Shown here: positions 7,932-15,890 of the stretch, in pieces
How the letters are laid out: each line of letters begins with the position of its first letter
Position numbering within the stretch: position 1 is the first letter of the stretch
Source: an uncultured Muribaculaceae bacterium
Lineage (GTDB): Bacteria; Bacteroidota; Bacteroidia; Bacteroidales; Muribaculaceae
Direction: 5' to 3'
Assembly: GCA_904502025.1 (NCBI GenBank)
Contig: CAJGDJ010000025.1
Location: 1 to 30,808, forward strand
Length of the DNA: 30,808 bases
The notes under the pieces: generated by a model
The model's input: the letters and a program-made list of their open reading frames with translations, nothing else
The model's database searches: none
What the model was told of the DNA's origin: nothing
Position numbers and translations under genes: made by a program

Positions 7932-9089
7932 TTATCCGAGGAACGCAAGAAGCACACCTGCTGCAGTTGCCGAACCGATTACACCTGCAACGTTAGGACC
8001 CATAGCATGCATCAACAAGTAGTTAGATGGATCATATTCGAGTCCGAGGTTGTTCGAGATACGAGCCGACATTGGCACCGCCGATACACCTGCATTTCCA
8101 ATAAGCGGATTGAGTTTTTTGTCTTTTGGCAATACAAGGTTGAACAATTTCACAAACAATACGCCCGATGAAGATGCAATGATAAATGCCATGAAACCAA
8201 GGAAGAAGATACCAATTGTTTCTATTGTCAAGAATTCAGATGCTTGAGTTGAAGCACCAACTGTCATACCAAGGAGAATTGTTACGATGTCGGTCAACGC
8301 GTTACTTGCAGTTTTTGCAAGGCGTGTTGTTACACCACATTCACGCAACAAGTTACCAAAGAACAACATACCCAACAATGGAAGTGCAGAAGGCACAACG
8401 AAACATGTCAACAACAAGCCCACAATTGGGAAGATGATTTTTTCGTTTTGCGACACCGCACGAGCCGGTTTCATCTTAATTAGACGTTCTTTCTTAGTTG
8501 TAAACAAGCGCATCAATGGTGGCTGAATCACAGGCACAAGTGCCATATATGAATAAGCCGACACTGCAATTGCACCCATCAAGTTAGGAGCTAGTTTAGA
8601 TGACACGAAGATTGCAGTAGGACCGTCAGCACCACCGATAATAGCGATAGCACCTGCTTGGTCGGGTGCAAATCCAAGAGCCAAAGCAACCATATATGCT
8701 CCAAAAATACCAAATTGAGCTGCTGCTCCCACAAGCATCAACTTGGGATTAGCAATCAACGCAGTAAAGTCGGTCATCGCTCCAATCCCAAGGAATACCA
8801 ATGGAGGATACCAACCGGCACTTACTCCATTATAAAGAATGTTCAATACAGTTCCCTCTTCATAAATTCCGACTTCCATACCGGACGCAAAAGGGATATT
8901 ACCAATGAGGATACCAAAACCGATTGGCACAAGCAACATTGGTTCAAAATTTTTCTTTATGGCAAGATAGAGGAAGAACATACCTACGGCAAGCATTACA
9001 AAATGTTGCCATGTAGCATTGTAGAAACCTGTCATTTCCCAGAAGGTCTGCAAGTTTCCTGCCATAAATTCGCTTAAAGATTGTCCCAT
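7932..9089 (-). CDS. mmdB: Sodium-translocating methylmalonyl-CoA decarboxylase, beta subunit
   Basis: This 385-residue inner-membrane protein belongs to the OadB/MmdB/GcdB family. It decarboxylates carboxybiotin and uses the energy to export Na+. About 9-10 membrane segments are visible. The family's key motif GGADGPTAIFV (152-162) holds D155, which corresponds to the essential Asp203 of Klebsiella OadB. The conserved GNAGVSAVPMSAR and the tail HAMGPNVAGVIGSA are also present. It is the last gene of the operon, 11 bases after the biotin-carrier gene, and is followed by a strong terminator. Family members also act in oxaloacetate or glutaconyl-CoA decarboxylases. The methylmalonyl-CoA assignment rests on the epimerase and carboxyltransferase genes in the same operon. 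Confidence 0.93.
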   Translation of the reverse strand: MGQSLSEFMAGNLQTFWEMTGFYNATWQHFVMLAVGMFFLYLAIKKNFEPMLLVPIGFGILIGNIPFASGMEVGIYEEGTVLNILYNGVSAGWYPPLVFLGIGAMTDFTALIANPKLMLVGAAAQFGIFGAYMVALALGFAPDQAGAIAIIGGADGPTAIFVSSKLAPNLMGAIAVSAYSYMALVPVIQPPLMRLFTTKKERLIKMKPARAVSQNEKIIFPIVGLLLTCFVVPSALPLLGMLFFGNLLRECGVTTRLAKTASNALTDIVTILLGMTVGASTQASEFLTIETIGIFFLGFMAFIIASSSGVLFVKLFNLVLPKDKKLNPLIGNAGVSAVPMSARISNNLGLEYDPSNYLLMHAMGPNVAGVIGSATAAGVLLAFLG

Positions 9090-9100
9090 ATTAAGTTTAT

Positions 9101-9535
9101 TTATTCAAGAGTAATAAGAGCAGCACCTTCAAGCACTGAATCTCCAGGATTTACATTAATAGCAACGACTTTACCATCACGACCTGCGTGGATAGCATTT
9201 TCCATCTTCATAGCTTCCAATACAACAACTGTATCAGATGCTTTTACCATATCACCTACTTTTGCTGCAATTGACACAACAACGCCGGGAAGTGGAGCTT
9301 TCACTTGATGACCTCCGGCTACAACAGTAGCTGGTTTAGCGATTACTTTTTCACCACCTTGTGTACGTGGTGCTGCTGATGGACGTGGCGCAGAAACTAC
9401 TTTTACTGATTCTTTCTTTTCGAGTTCCACTTTATAAGGTGTGCCATTTACTTCTACTTGGGCAATACCGTTGTCAATATCGCCTACGGCTACCTTATAG
9501 GTGTTACCATTGATTTTATATTTATATTCTTTCAT
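9101..9535 (-). CDS. mmdC: Biotin carboxyl-carrier subunit of methylmalonyl-CoA decarboxylase
   Basis: The protein has 144 residues. Residues 1-40 form a small beta-rich docking region. A Pro/Ala linker (about 45-75) follows, including PRPSAAPR, and then a C-terminal biotinyl domain (about 76-144). The biotin attachment site is EAMKMEN with K110, and the domain shows the usual APLPGVV and GDMVKASD patterns. Biotin on K110 would carry CO2 from the alpha carboxyltransferase to the membrane beta subunit. The Pro/Ala linker gives the reach needed for this. It lies between oadG and mmdB in the operon. Confidence 0.93.
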   Translation of the reverse strand: MKEYKYKINGNTYKVAVGDIDNGIAQVEVNGTPYKVELEKKESVKVVSAPRPSAAPRTQGGEKVIAKPATVVAGGHQVKAPLPGVVVSIAAKVGDMVKASDTVVVLEAMKMENAIHAGRDGKVVAINVNPGDSVLEGAALITLE

Positions 9536-9571
9536 TGTGGTAAATTTAATTATTTGGTTAGCAATAAACGA

Positions 9572-10486
9572 TTAACGACGAGGAATCTCGCGCAATCCAT
9601 AAATTTTAGAACTCCAAGGAGAGTATGCCTTCTTCACTTTATTGATAGTGAGAATAGTATTCTCTTGATCGTGAGCATTGAGATGTTCATGAAGTGCCAT
9701 TACAATAGCAGCAATTTCTTCACCTGAATCATGTGTAAGAGTTTCTGCATCGGCAATAGTTTTTGGTTCAACACCATGAGAACGCATTTTATTGAACAAT
9801 GAAACTATCGAACCGACTTTGCTAATAGCATAGAAGCACAAACACAACACCAACAATGCACAAAAGACAATACCCATTGCCATCAATGTTAGCACAATAC
9901 CATTTCCATCAAGGATTCTAAAACTCTCTACCTTTGTGTTGGTATCTTCGATAATATTATTACTGCTTGGAGTAATATATTTTTCGCCACCGTCACGCAC
10001 TTCCCATGCATCTTGACAAATGCCACCTTTACCATCGACCTTGCGTGCAAAAGTTGTATTTGATGCAAGATCGGTTGGAATAGTTACTTTGTCGAGAATT
10101 GTTTTTTGGTCTGCGTCAAAAATGTAGATTGTTTCACCGGGATTAATTTTGAAACTGATGTGGAATGTTCCTTTATTTGGCTCTGCATCAGCCCAAAACA
10201 ACACATGTTGAAGTGCAGGAATTTCAGTATTCACATCACCAAGTGGAACAGGATAAAGCGTAGGCTTTGTGCTGTCATTGGTGAGATATACACTTGAAAT
10301 TTCCATTGGAGCGTGAGTGGAGTTATACAACTCAATCCAACCATGGTGCAAACCATAGTCATCAACTACGCTCGAATCGTTTTGCACCATCACCTCATTA
10401 ATGCACAACCCTTTGCGACCTTGAGCATAAGCCGCTGTTGAGATTGCCATTAGGGCAACGAGCATTAATAATAATTTCTTTTTCAT
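9572..10486 (-). CDS. OadG-like decarboxylase subunit fused to an exported lamin-tail domain
   Basis: The protein has 304 residues, far longer than the roughly 80-120 of ordinary OadG/MmdD subunits. Residues 1-21 are a signal peptide (likely cut at AYA-QG). Residues about 25-145 look like a lamin-tail domain (LCINEVMVQND..., GLHHGWIELYNSTHAPMEISSVYLTND, IPALQHVLFWAD, INPGETIYIFD). A single membrane span at about 196-221 is followed by a cytoplasmic tail typical of the OAD gamma family. OadG-type subunits help assemble the complex and, in Klebsiella, bind zinc through the C-terminal tail. Here the added domain would face the periplasm. It sits between mmdA and mmdC, so it is part of the sodium pump. 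The role of the lamin-tail domain is unknown to me. Confidence 0.83.
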   Translation of the reverse strand: MKKKLLLMLVALMAISTAAYAQGRKGLCINEVMVQNDSSVVDDYGLHHGWIELYNSTHAPMEISSVYLTNDSTKPTLYPVPLGDVNTEIPALQHVLFWADAEPNKGTFHISFKINPGETIYIFDADQKTILDKVTIPTDLASNTTFARKVDGKGGICQDAWEVRDGGEKYITPSSNNIIEDTNTKVESFRILDGNGIVLTLMAMGIVFCALLVLCLCFYAISKVGSIVSLFNKMRSHGVEPKTIADAETLTHDSGEEIAAIVMALHEHLNAHDQENTILTINKVKKAYSPWSSKIYGLREIPRR

Positions 10487-10506
10487 AAATCTTACAATGT
10501 CGTCGA

Positions 10507-12060
10507 TTATAGAGGTATATTACCGTGCTTTTTAGCAGGGTTGGTAACTTTTTTGGTTGCAAGTTGTTGCAATGCACGAATCACACGGAAACGAGTGTTG
10601 CGTGGTTCGATAACATCATCAATGTAGCCATATTTAGCTGCATTGTAAGGATTGCAGAACAATTTGTTATATTCTTGTTCTTTTTCAGCAAGAACTTGTG
10701 CTGGATTTTCTGATTCTTTAGCTTCTCGAGCATAAAGCACCTCAACAGCTCCGGCACCACCCATAACTGCGATTTCGGCAGTAGGCCATGCGTAGTTCAT
10801 ATCGCCACGAAGTTGTTTACAACTCATCACAATGTGGCTACCACCATAGCTCTTACGCAATGTTACTGTCACTTTTGGCACTGTTGCTTCGCCGTAAGCA
10901 TAAAGAAGTTTTGCACCATGAAGGATTACACCATTGTATTCTTGACCGGTACCTGGAAGGAAGCCTGGCACGTCAACAAGAGTAACCAAAGGAATATTGA
11001 ATGCATCGCAGAAACGAACAAAACGAGCACCCTTACGTGAAGCATTGCTATCAAGCACACCTGCCAAGAATTTTGGTTGGTTTGCAACGATACCTACTGC
11101 TTGACCATTGAAACGAGCGAAACCTACAATAAGGTTCTTTGCATAGTCGCGTTGAACTTCAAGGAATTCGCCATTGTCGATGATAGCACCAATCACTTCA
11201 TACATGTCGTAAGGTTTGTTGGCTGAATCAGGGATAATGTCATTCAACGAGTCTTCTAAACGATCGATTGGATCATCACATGGTTGCAATGGAGCTTCTT
11301 CGAGATTGTTTTGTGGAATATAGCTGAAAAGTTTGCGAATTATCTTCAATGCTTCTTCTCCATCTTCAGCCGCAAAGTGAGCCACACCACTCTTTGATGA
11401 ATGAACTTCAGCACCACCAAGAGCATCTTGTGTAACATCTTCGCCGGTTACTGTTTTCACTACCTTTGGACCGGTAAGGAACATATAAGAGATACCTTTT
11501 GTCATAATAGTGAAGTCGGTCAATGCTGGAGAATACACAGCACCACCGGCACATGGACCAAGAATACCTGAGATTTGAGGAATTACACCCGATGCCATAA
11601 TATTGCGTTGGAAAATTTCGGCATAACCGGCAAGTGCGTTGATACCTTCTTGAATACGAGCACCACCCGAGTCGTTAAGACCGATAACGGGAGCTCCCAT
11701 CTTCATTGCCATATCCATCACTTTACAGATTTTCAATGCCATTGTTTCTGACAAAGAACCACCAAACACAGTGAAGTCTTGTGCAAAAACATATACCAAA
11801 CGACCATCGATTGTACCATAACCGGTTACAACACCATCACCAAGATAGCTTTTCTTTTCTTGACCGAAGTTAGTACAACGATGTTTTACAAACATATCTA
11901 ATTCTTCGAAAGAACCTTCATCGAGCAATTGTGCGATACGCTCGCGTGCTGTATATTTGCCTCTTTCGTGTTGTTTTTGGATAGCTTTTTCACCACCACC
12001 CAAACGAGCTTCGTTTCGCAATGCGATAAGCTCTTGTACTTTAGCAAGTTGATTACTCAT
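10507..12060 (-). CDS. mmdA: Methylmalonyl-CoA decarboxylase alpha subunit (carboxyltransferase)
   Basis: This 517-residue cytosolic protein is built from two crotonase-like halves of the acyl-CoA carboxylase beta family. It moves the carboxyl group of (S)-methylmalonyl-CoA onto biotin of the carrier subunit, giving propionyl-CoA. The two oxyanion-hole regions are visible: SGGARIQEG (131-139) with GPCAGGAVYSPAL (168-180) in the N-half, and PGFLPGTGQEYNGVILHGAK in the C-half. The length matches MmdA and PCC-beta. A biotin-dependent propionyl-CoA carboxylase would need a biotin carboxylase subunit; none is present, whereas the membrane beta subunit MmdB is, so the direction is decarboxylation. 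It begins 24 bases after mce. Confidence 0.94.
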   Translation of the reverse strand: MSNQLAKVQELIALRNEARLGGGEKAIQKQHERGKYTARERIAQLLDEGSFEELDMFVKHRCTNFGQEKKSYLGDGVVTGYGTIDGRLVYVFAQDFTVFGGSLSETMALKICKVMDMAMKMGAPVIGLNDSGGARIQEGINALAGYAEIFQRNIMASGVIPQISGILGPCAGGAVYSPALTDFTIMTKGISYMFLTGPKVVKTVTGEDVTQDALGGAEVHSSKSGVAHFAAEDGEEALKIIRKLFSYIPQNNLEEAPLQPCDDPIDRLEDSLNDIIPDSANKPYDMYEVIGAIIDNGEFLEVQRDYAKNLIVGFARFNGQAVGIVANQPKFLAGVLDSNASRKGARFVRFCDAFNIPLVTLVDVPGFLPGTGQEYNGVILHGAKLLYAYGEATVPKVTVTLRKSYGGSHIVMSCKQLRGDMNYAWPTAEIAVMGGAGAVEVLYAREAKESENPAQVLAEKEQEYNKLFCNPYNAAKYGYIDDVIEPRNTRFRVIRALQQLATKKVTNPAKKHGNIPL

Positions 12061-12084
12061 TACTTTGTATTTAATTGAAATTGA

Positions 12085-12504
12085 TTACTTATTAGGATCT
12101 TCGCAAAGTTCAATCAATGCACCACAAGTTGATTTTGGGTGAAGGAATGCGATGTTAAGACCTTCAGCACCTTTGCGAGGAGCTTTGTCGATAAGAGCAC
12201 AACCTTTTTCTTCTGCCTCAGCAAGAGCATTAGCAACGCCATCAGCCATAGCAAAAGCGAGGTGTTGGATACCGCCACGACCGCCATTCTTTTCAATAAA
12301 TTTTGAGATAGCACTGTCTTCGCTTGTACCTTCAAGAAGTTCGATTTTTGTTTGACCTACTTGGAAGAATGCTGTACGCACTTTTTGGTCAGCCACCTCT
12401 TCGATAGCGAAACACTTTAGACCAAGAATTTTTTCGTAGAAAGGAATTGCCTCGTCCAAACTTGGAACTGCAATACCCACGTGTTCAATATGAGAAATAT
12501 TCAT
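12085..12504 (-). CDS. mce: Methylmalonyl-CoA epimerase
   Basis: The protein has 139 residues and consists of the paired beta-alpha-beta-beta-beta units of the VOC (glyoxalase) fold. It interconverts (R)- and (S)-methylmalonyl-CoA, linking methylmalonyl-CoA mutase to the decarboxylase. Likely metal ligands are His8 (IEHVGIAV), His81 (GIQHLAFAM) and Glu132 (ALIELCE), spaced as in known epimerases. It is the first gene of the five-gene operon that ends with mmdB, which supports the substrate assignment. Together the operon converts succinate-derived methylmalonyl-CoA into propionyl-CoA while pumping Na+. Confidence 0.95.
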   Translation of the reverse strand: MNISHIEHVGIAVPSLDEAIPFYEKILGLKCFAIEEVADQKVRTAFFQVGQTKIELLEGTSEDSAISKFIEKNGGRGGIQHLAFAMADGVANALAEAEEKGCALIDKAPRKGAEGLNIAFLHPKSTCGALIELCEDPNK

Positions 12505-12599
12505 AATAAATTGATTTATGAGGTTAATTTATTGTTAGTTATCACACAAATACTTGCAAGAAAAAGGCACAATCCACCCTTTCCCACATATATTCATCG

Positions 12600-12628
12600 C
12601 AAATATAGCAATTTTATTTGAATAACAA
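12600..12628 (-). promoter_or_regulatory. Promoter of the mce-mmdA-oadG-mmdC-mmdB operon
   Basis: On the minus strand TTG (12628-12626) is followed after 18 bases by TATATTTG (12607-12600), a perfect -7 box. The expected transcript starts about 85-90 bases before the mce ATG. Confidence 0.7.
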
Positions 12629-12703
12629 CTCATATATTTATATATATTTATTCCACCTACACATTGCCTAACTACGCTCTCGCAATCCTTATTTCTCCTC
12701 TCA

Positions 12704-12743
12704 TTTTGTCACCCTGTCAGCCACCTTGTCAGTCGTTTTGTCA
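12704..12743 (+). repeat. Four TGTCA direct repeats upstream of dnaK
   Basis: TGTCA occurs at 12707, 12715, 12727 and 12739, so the start-to-start spacings are 8, 12 and 12. The outer two share the longer form TTTTGTCAC and the inner two read CTGTCAG and TTGTCAG. They lie 70-107 bases upstream of the sigma-54-like element. The arrangement suggests tandem operator sites for one regulator. Confidence 0.6.
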
Positions 12744-12813
12744 CATTCTTCAAAACAGCAAAACACTACATTACCCACTACAAATCAACACATTACACAC
12801 AAATAAACCTTTT

Positions 12814-12828
12814 TGGCACAAGATTTGT
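12814..12828 (+). promoter_or_regulatory. Possible sigma-54 (-24/-12) promoter of dnaK
   Basis: TGGCAC (12814-12819), five bases, then TTGT (12825-12828), against the consensus TGGCAC-N5-TTGC. Only the last base differs. A start near 12839 would give a leader of about 80 bases. The only TAnnTTTG-like site in reach is TTTATTTG (12829-12836), which lacks the second-position A and has no -33 at proper spacing. Confidence 0.5.
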
Positions 12829-12845
12829 TTTATTTGAGAGTCGAA

Positions 12846-12868
12846 GATGACGCCCTCGTGGCGACATC
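12846..12868 (+). promoter_or_regulatory. Hairpin in the dnaK leader
   Basis: GATG-A-CGCC (12846-12854) pairs with GGCG-A-CATC (12860-12868) around the loop CTCGT, eight base pairs with one A.A mismatch. No T run follows, so it is not a terminator. If transcription starts near 12839 it sits at the very 5' end of the message and could affect stability or respond to temperature. Confidence 0.5.
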
Positions 12869-12918
12869 GATAACAAAACAAGAATTTAACAACAAAAACA
12901 AATAAAAACTCAGAAATT

Positions 12919-14835
12919 ATGGGAAAAATTATCGGTATTGACTTAGGTACTACCAACTCATGTGTAGCTGTTCTTGAAGGTAACGACCCTGTTGTTATCC
13001 CTAACAGCGAAGGTCGCAACACTACTCCTTCAGTAGTAGCATTTGTTGACGGTGGCGAACGCAAAGTAGGCGACCCTGCTAAACGTCAAGCTATCACAAA
13101 CCCAAAACGCACTATCTACTCTATCAAGCGTTTCATGGGCGAATCTTACGATCAAGTTGCTAAAGAAGTTGACCGCATTCCTTATAAGGTAGTGCGTGGC
13201 GACAACAATACTCCTCGCGTTGACATCGACGGTCGCGAATATACTCCACAAGAAATCTCGGCTATGATTCTTCAAAAAATGAAAAAGACTGCCGAAGATT
13301 ACCTCGGACAATCAGTTACCGAAGCCGTTATTACTGTTCCTGCTTATTTTAACGATTCTCAACGTCAAGCAACTAAAGAAGCCGGTGAAATCGCAGGTCT
13401 TACCGTTAAACGTATCGTAAACGAACCTACTGCAGCAGCTCTCGCATACGGTCTTGACAAAATCGACAAAGACCAAAAAATCGCTGTATTCGACCTTGGT
13501 GGTGGTACATTCGATATCTCTATCCTTGAACTCGGCGATGGCGTATTTGAAGTAAAATCTACAAATGGCGATACTCACCTCGGTGGTGACGACTTCGACC
13601 ACGTAATCATCGACTGGTTAGCTCAAGAGTTCCTCAACGATGAAGGTGTTGACCTCCGTCAAGATCCTATGGCACTCCAACGTCTCAAAGAAGCTGCCGA
13701 AAAAGCTAAAATCGAGCTTTCAAGCACAACTTCTACAGAAATCAACCTTCCTTACATCATGCCTGTGAACGGTATTCCCAAACACTTGGTAAAAACCCTT
13801 TCACGTGCTAAATTCGAACAACTCGCCGATAGCCTTATTCAAGCAACTATCAAACCTTGCGAACAAGCTCTTCGCGATGCTGGTCTTTCAGCAAGCGATA
13901 TTGACGAAGTTATTCTTGTAGGTGGTTCTACTCGTATTCCTGCAATCCAACAAATCGTTGAACGTTTCTTCGGCAAAGCTCCTTCTAAAGGTGTTAACCC
14001 CGACGAAGTAGTTGCCGTAGGTGCCGCAATCCAAGGTGGTGTACTTTCAGGCGAAGTTAAAGATGTGCTTCTTCTCGACGTTGTTCCCTTGTCAGTAGGT
14101 ATCGAAACTCTCGGTGGAGTGATGACAAAACTCATCGAAGCTAATACAACAATCCCTACTCGTAAGAGCGAAACATTCTCTACTGCAGCCGACAATCAAC
14201 CTTCAGTAGAAATCCACGTACTCCAAGGTGAACGCCCAATGGCTAAAGACGACAAAACTCTCGGTCGCTTCCACCTCGATGGCATCGCTCCTGCTCCTCG
14301 TGGCATTCCTCAAATCGAAGTTACATTTGAAATCGACGCCAACGGAATTCTTAACGTTTCGGCTAAGGATAAAGCAACCGGCAAGCAACAAAGTATTCGC
14401 ATCGAAGCTTCAAGTGGCTTGACTGATGCCGAAATCAAACGCATGAAAGAAGAAGCTGAAGCTAATGCAGCTGCCGACGCCAAAGAAAAAGAACGCATCG
14501 ACAAACTCAACCAAGCCGACGCTATCATCTTCCAAACCGAAAAGCAAATGAGCGAACTTGGCGATAAGATTCCTGCCGACAAAAAAGCTCCTATTGAAGC
14601 TGCTGTAGCTAAACTTAAAGATGCTCACAAAGCTCAAGACATTCCTGCTATCGACGCAGCTATCAAAGAAATCGAGACAGTGTTTGGACAAATCCAACAA
14701 GACATCATCAATGCACAACAACAAGCAGGTGGTCAACCTGGTGCTAACCCATTTGCAGGTGGCCAACCTGGTGCTAATCCTAATGCAGGCGGTGATGACA
14801 CTGTAACCGATGTAGATTTTGAAGAAGTAAAATAA
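12919..14835 (+). CDS. dnaK: Chaperone protein DnaK (Hsp70)
   Basis: This 638-residue cytosolic ATP-dependent chaperone binds exposed hydrophobic segments and works with DnaJ and GrpE. The actin-like ATPase domain starts GIDLGTTNS (5-13) and contains PAYFNDSQRQATKEAG, AYGLDK and DLGGGTFDIS. The substrate-binding domain (from about 390) contains DVVPLSVGIETLGGVMT. A helical lid and a Gly/Pro-rich tail with two copies of GGQPGANP lead to the end DVDFEEVK, close to the EEVD-like terminus of the family. Codon choice is strongly biased (AAC, CTC, GGT, CGT), as expected for a highly expressed gene. It is a single gene with its own terminator; dnaJ and grpE are not adjacent. No CIRCE element is seen upstream. 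Confidence 0.99.
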   Translation: MGKIIGIDLGTTNSCVAVLEGNDPVVIPNSEGRNTTPSVVAFVDGGERKVGDPAKRQAITNPKRTIYSIKRFMGESYDQVAKEVDRIPYKVVRGDNNTPRVDIDGREYTPQEISAMILQKMKKTAEDYLGQSVTEAVITVPAYFNDSQRQATKEAGEIAGLTVKRIVNEPTAAALAYGLDKIDKDQKIAVFDLGGGTFDISILELGDGVFEVKSTNGDTHLGGDDFDHVIIDWLAQEFLNDEGVDLRQDPMALQRLKEAAEKAKIELSSTTSTEINLPYIMPVNGIPKHLVKTLSRAKFEQLADSLIQATIKPCEQALRDAGLSASDIDEVILVGGSTRIPAIQQIVERFFGKAPSKGVNPDEVVAVGAAIQGGVLSGEVKDVLLLDVVPLSVGIETLGGVMTKLIEANTTIPTRKSETFSTAADNQPSVEIHVLQGERPMAKDDKTLGRFHLDGIAPAPRGIPQIEVTFEIDANGILNVSAKDKATGKQQSIRIEASSGLTDAEIKRMKEEAEANAAADAKEKERIDKLNQADAIIFQTEKQMSELGDKIPADKKAPIEAAVAKLKDAHKAQDIPAIDAAIKEIETVFGQIQQDIINAQQQAGGQPGANPFAGGQPGANPNAGGDDTVTDVDFEEVK

Positions 14836-14871
14836 TCTCTCAACTCTATAAAATCTATAAAAACATGCACC

Positions 14872-14901
14872 AAGAGCGTTCTCAATTGCGAGAACGCTCT
14901 T
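14872..14901 (+). terminator. Terminator of dnaK
   Basis: A perfect 12-bp stem AAGAGCGTTCTC/GAGAACGCTCTT (14872-14883 with 14890-14901), loop AATTGC, followed by TTTT. It starts 37 bases after the stop codon. Confidence 0.95.
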
Positions 14902-14936
14902 TTTATAATCATTTCAGCCTTATTTATAAAAATAAA

Positions 14937-14964
14937 TCCCGTAACACCATACGATGCTACGGGA
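14937..14964 (-). terminator. Terminator of the pRiA4b ORF-3-like gene
   Basis: A 7-bp stem TCCCGTA/TACGGGA (14937-14943 with 14958-14964), 14-base loop, followed on the minus strand by the T-rich TTTATTTTTAT. It faces the dnaK terminator in a convergent layout. Confidence 0.75.
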
Positions 14965-15000
14965 ACAGCCTCACATTATATATTTTTCACTATATAATCA

Positions 15001-15552
15001 TTAATCATCAAACGACATTTCTTCAAAGCCTTCTGCTTCAAATTCGTCTTCATTAAACTCATCAGAGCCATAAAATTCTTCATCGATATCATCGACACTC
15101 GTCGCAGCCAATTTAGCATCGATTTTCGCTTCAAATTCCTTGAGGTCCATCAACTGCACCGGAGCTTTGCCCAACGACAAAGTACACAAAGGATCTTTCA
15201 ACTTTTTGTGAGGTATCATTTCTTTCATTTCAAGGAAGAATGAACGCTCAGTCATATAGTCAAACATAAATATCAATCGTTGCCCCTCATCTTCGATGTA
15301 ATCACTGAGGATAGTATCTTCCATCAACCACACATCTTCATCTGAACTTGTTCCCATATCTTCGAGTGTAATTTCTGTTTCCTTTTCCCAGCTATCATCA
15401 CAAAGGAAAAACGAGCATAACTGATTTTTGTCATACCCAACAGCATCACATATTGCATTCTTCAAATCGAGGAATGTGTAATCTGCATCTATTTTAATCT
15501 CTCTCTTGAAGTTTTCAACTTCATCTGAAACTAATCTAAAATTGAAAATCAT
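15001..15552 (-). CDS. pRiA4b ORF-3-like domain protein
   Basis: The protein has 183 residues. Residues 1-145 match the pRiA4b ORF-3-like (PRiA4_ORF3) pattern: an N-terminal strand FNFRLVSDEVENFKREIKI, then DLKNAICDAVGYD, the FFLCDDSWEKETEI segment, and LIFMFDYMTERSFFLEM. The tail (about 150-183) is very acidic (DDIDEEFYGSDEFNEDEFEAE...), predicted disordered. The domain was named from plasmid and transposon passenger genes, but chromosomal copies are widespread in Bacteroidetes and their function is unknown. No mobile element is visible here. A single gene with its own promoter and terminator, convergent to dnaK. Confidence 0.8.
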   Translation of the reverse strand: MIFNFRLVSDEVENFKREIKIDADYTFLDLKNAICDAVGYDKNQLCSFFLCDDSWEKETEITLEDMGTSSDEDVWLMEDTILSDYIEDEGQRLIFMFDYMTERSFFLEMKEMIPHKKLKDPLCTLSLGKAPVQLMDLKEFEAKIDAKLAATSVDDIDEEFYGSDEFNEDEFEAEGFEEMSFDD

Positions 15553-15629
15553 ATACTTAGCGTTCTTTTATAATCTGTTATTAATATTGTTTAGTTGTTT
15601 GCAATCTTGTTGCTCACAAAATCACACTG

Positions 15630-15662
15630 CGAATATAGAAAACTTTCGTGATATAAAACAAA
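15630..15662 (-). promoter_or_regulatory. Possible promoter of the pRiA4b ORF-3-like gene
   Basis: On the minus strand TTTG (15662-15659), 21 bases, then TATATTCG (15637-15630), one mismatch from TAnnTTTG. It lies about 78 bases before the start codon. Confidence 0.45.
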
Positions 15663-15890
15663 TATTTTCTCATCATTTTCAAAAAATCTTTTCTACATCA
15701 CATTTTCCTCACCTTTTAAGCTAATCGAGCATATATTCTTAAAATCTTATTTTCAACGCCACAAATAACATTATTCCTCTTTGACTTTCATATCTTTTGC
15801 GTCATTATACAACCCATTTTTATTAAAACAATAAATAACTTAACATATTTATGTGTTTTATTTACAATATTTGTATAATTTATTTTAATC

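Larger units (their letters stand above)
12505..12918. other. 414-base divergent control region between mce and dnaK
   Basis: No credible gene lies here. It holds the mce-operon promoter (12600-12628, minus strand), a cluster of four TGTCA direct repeats (12704-12743), an A/C-rich stretch, a sigma-54-like promoter element (12814-12828, plus strand) and a leader hairpin (12846-12868) ahead of dnaK. Confidence 0.75.

Noticed and set aside
14410..14766. Open frames on the minus strand inside dnaK, such as 14410-14766 and 13839-14195
   Set aside because: They mirror the strongly biased dnaK codons and encode low-complexity Ser/Phe-rich peptides with no promoter or family match.
15001..15552. Transposon passenger gene suggested by the pRiA4b ORF-3 name
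   Set aside because: No transposase, terminal inverted repeats or target duplication around it; chromosomal copies of this domain are common.
15721..15890. A plus-strand promoter for the broken small ORF (TTGACT...TATCTTTTG and AATATTTG)
   Set aside because: The first has three bases between TA and TTTG and the second lacks the leading T; neither matches TAnnTTTG.
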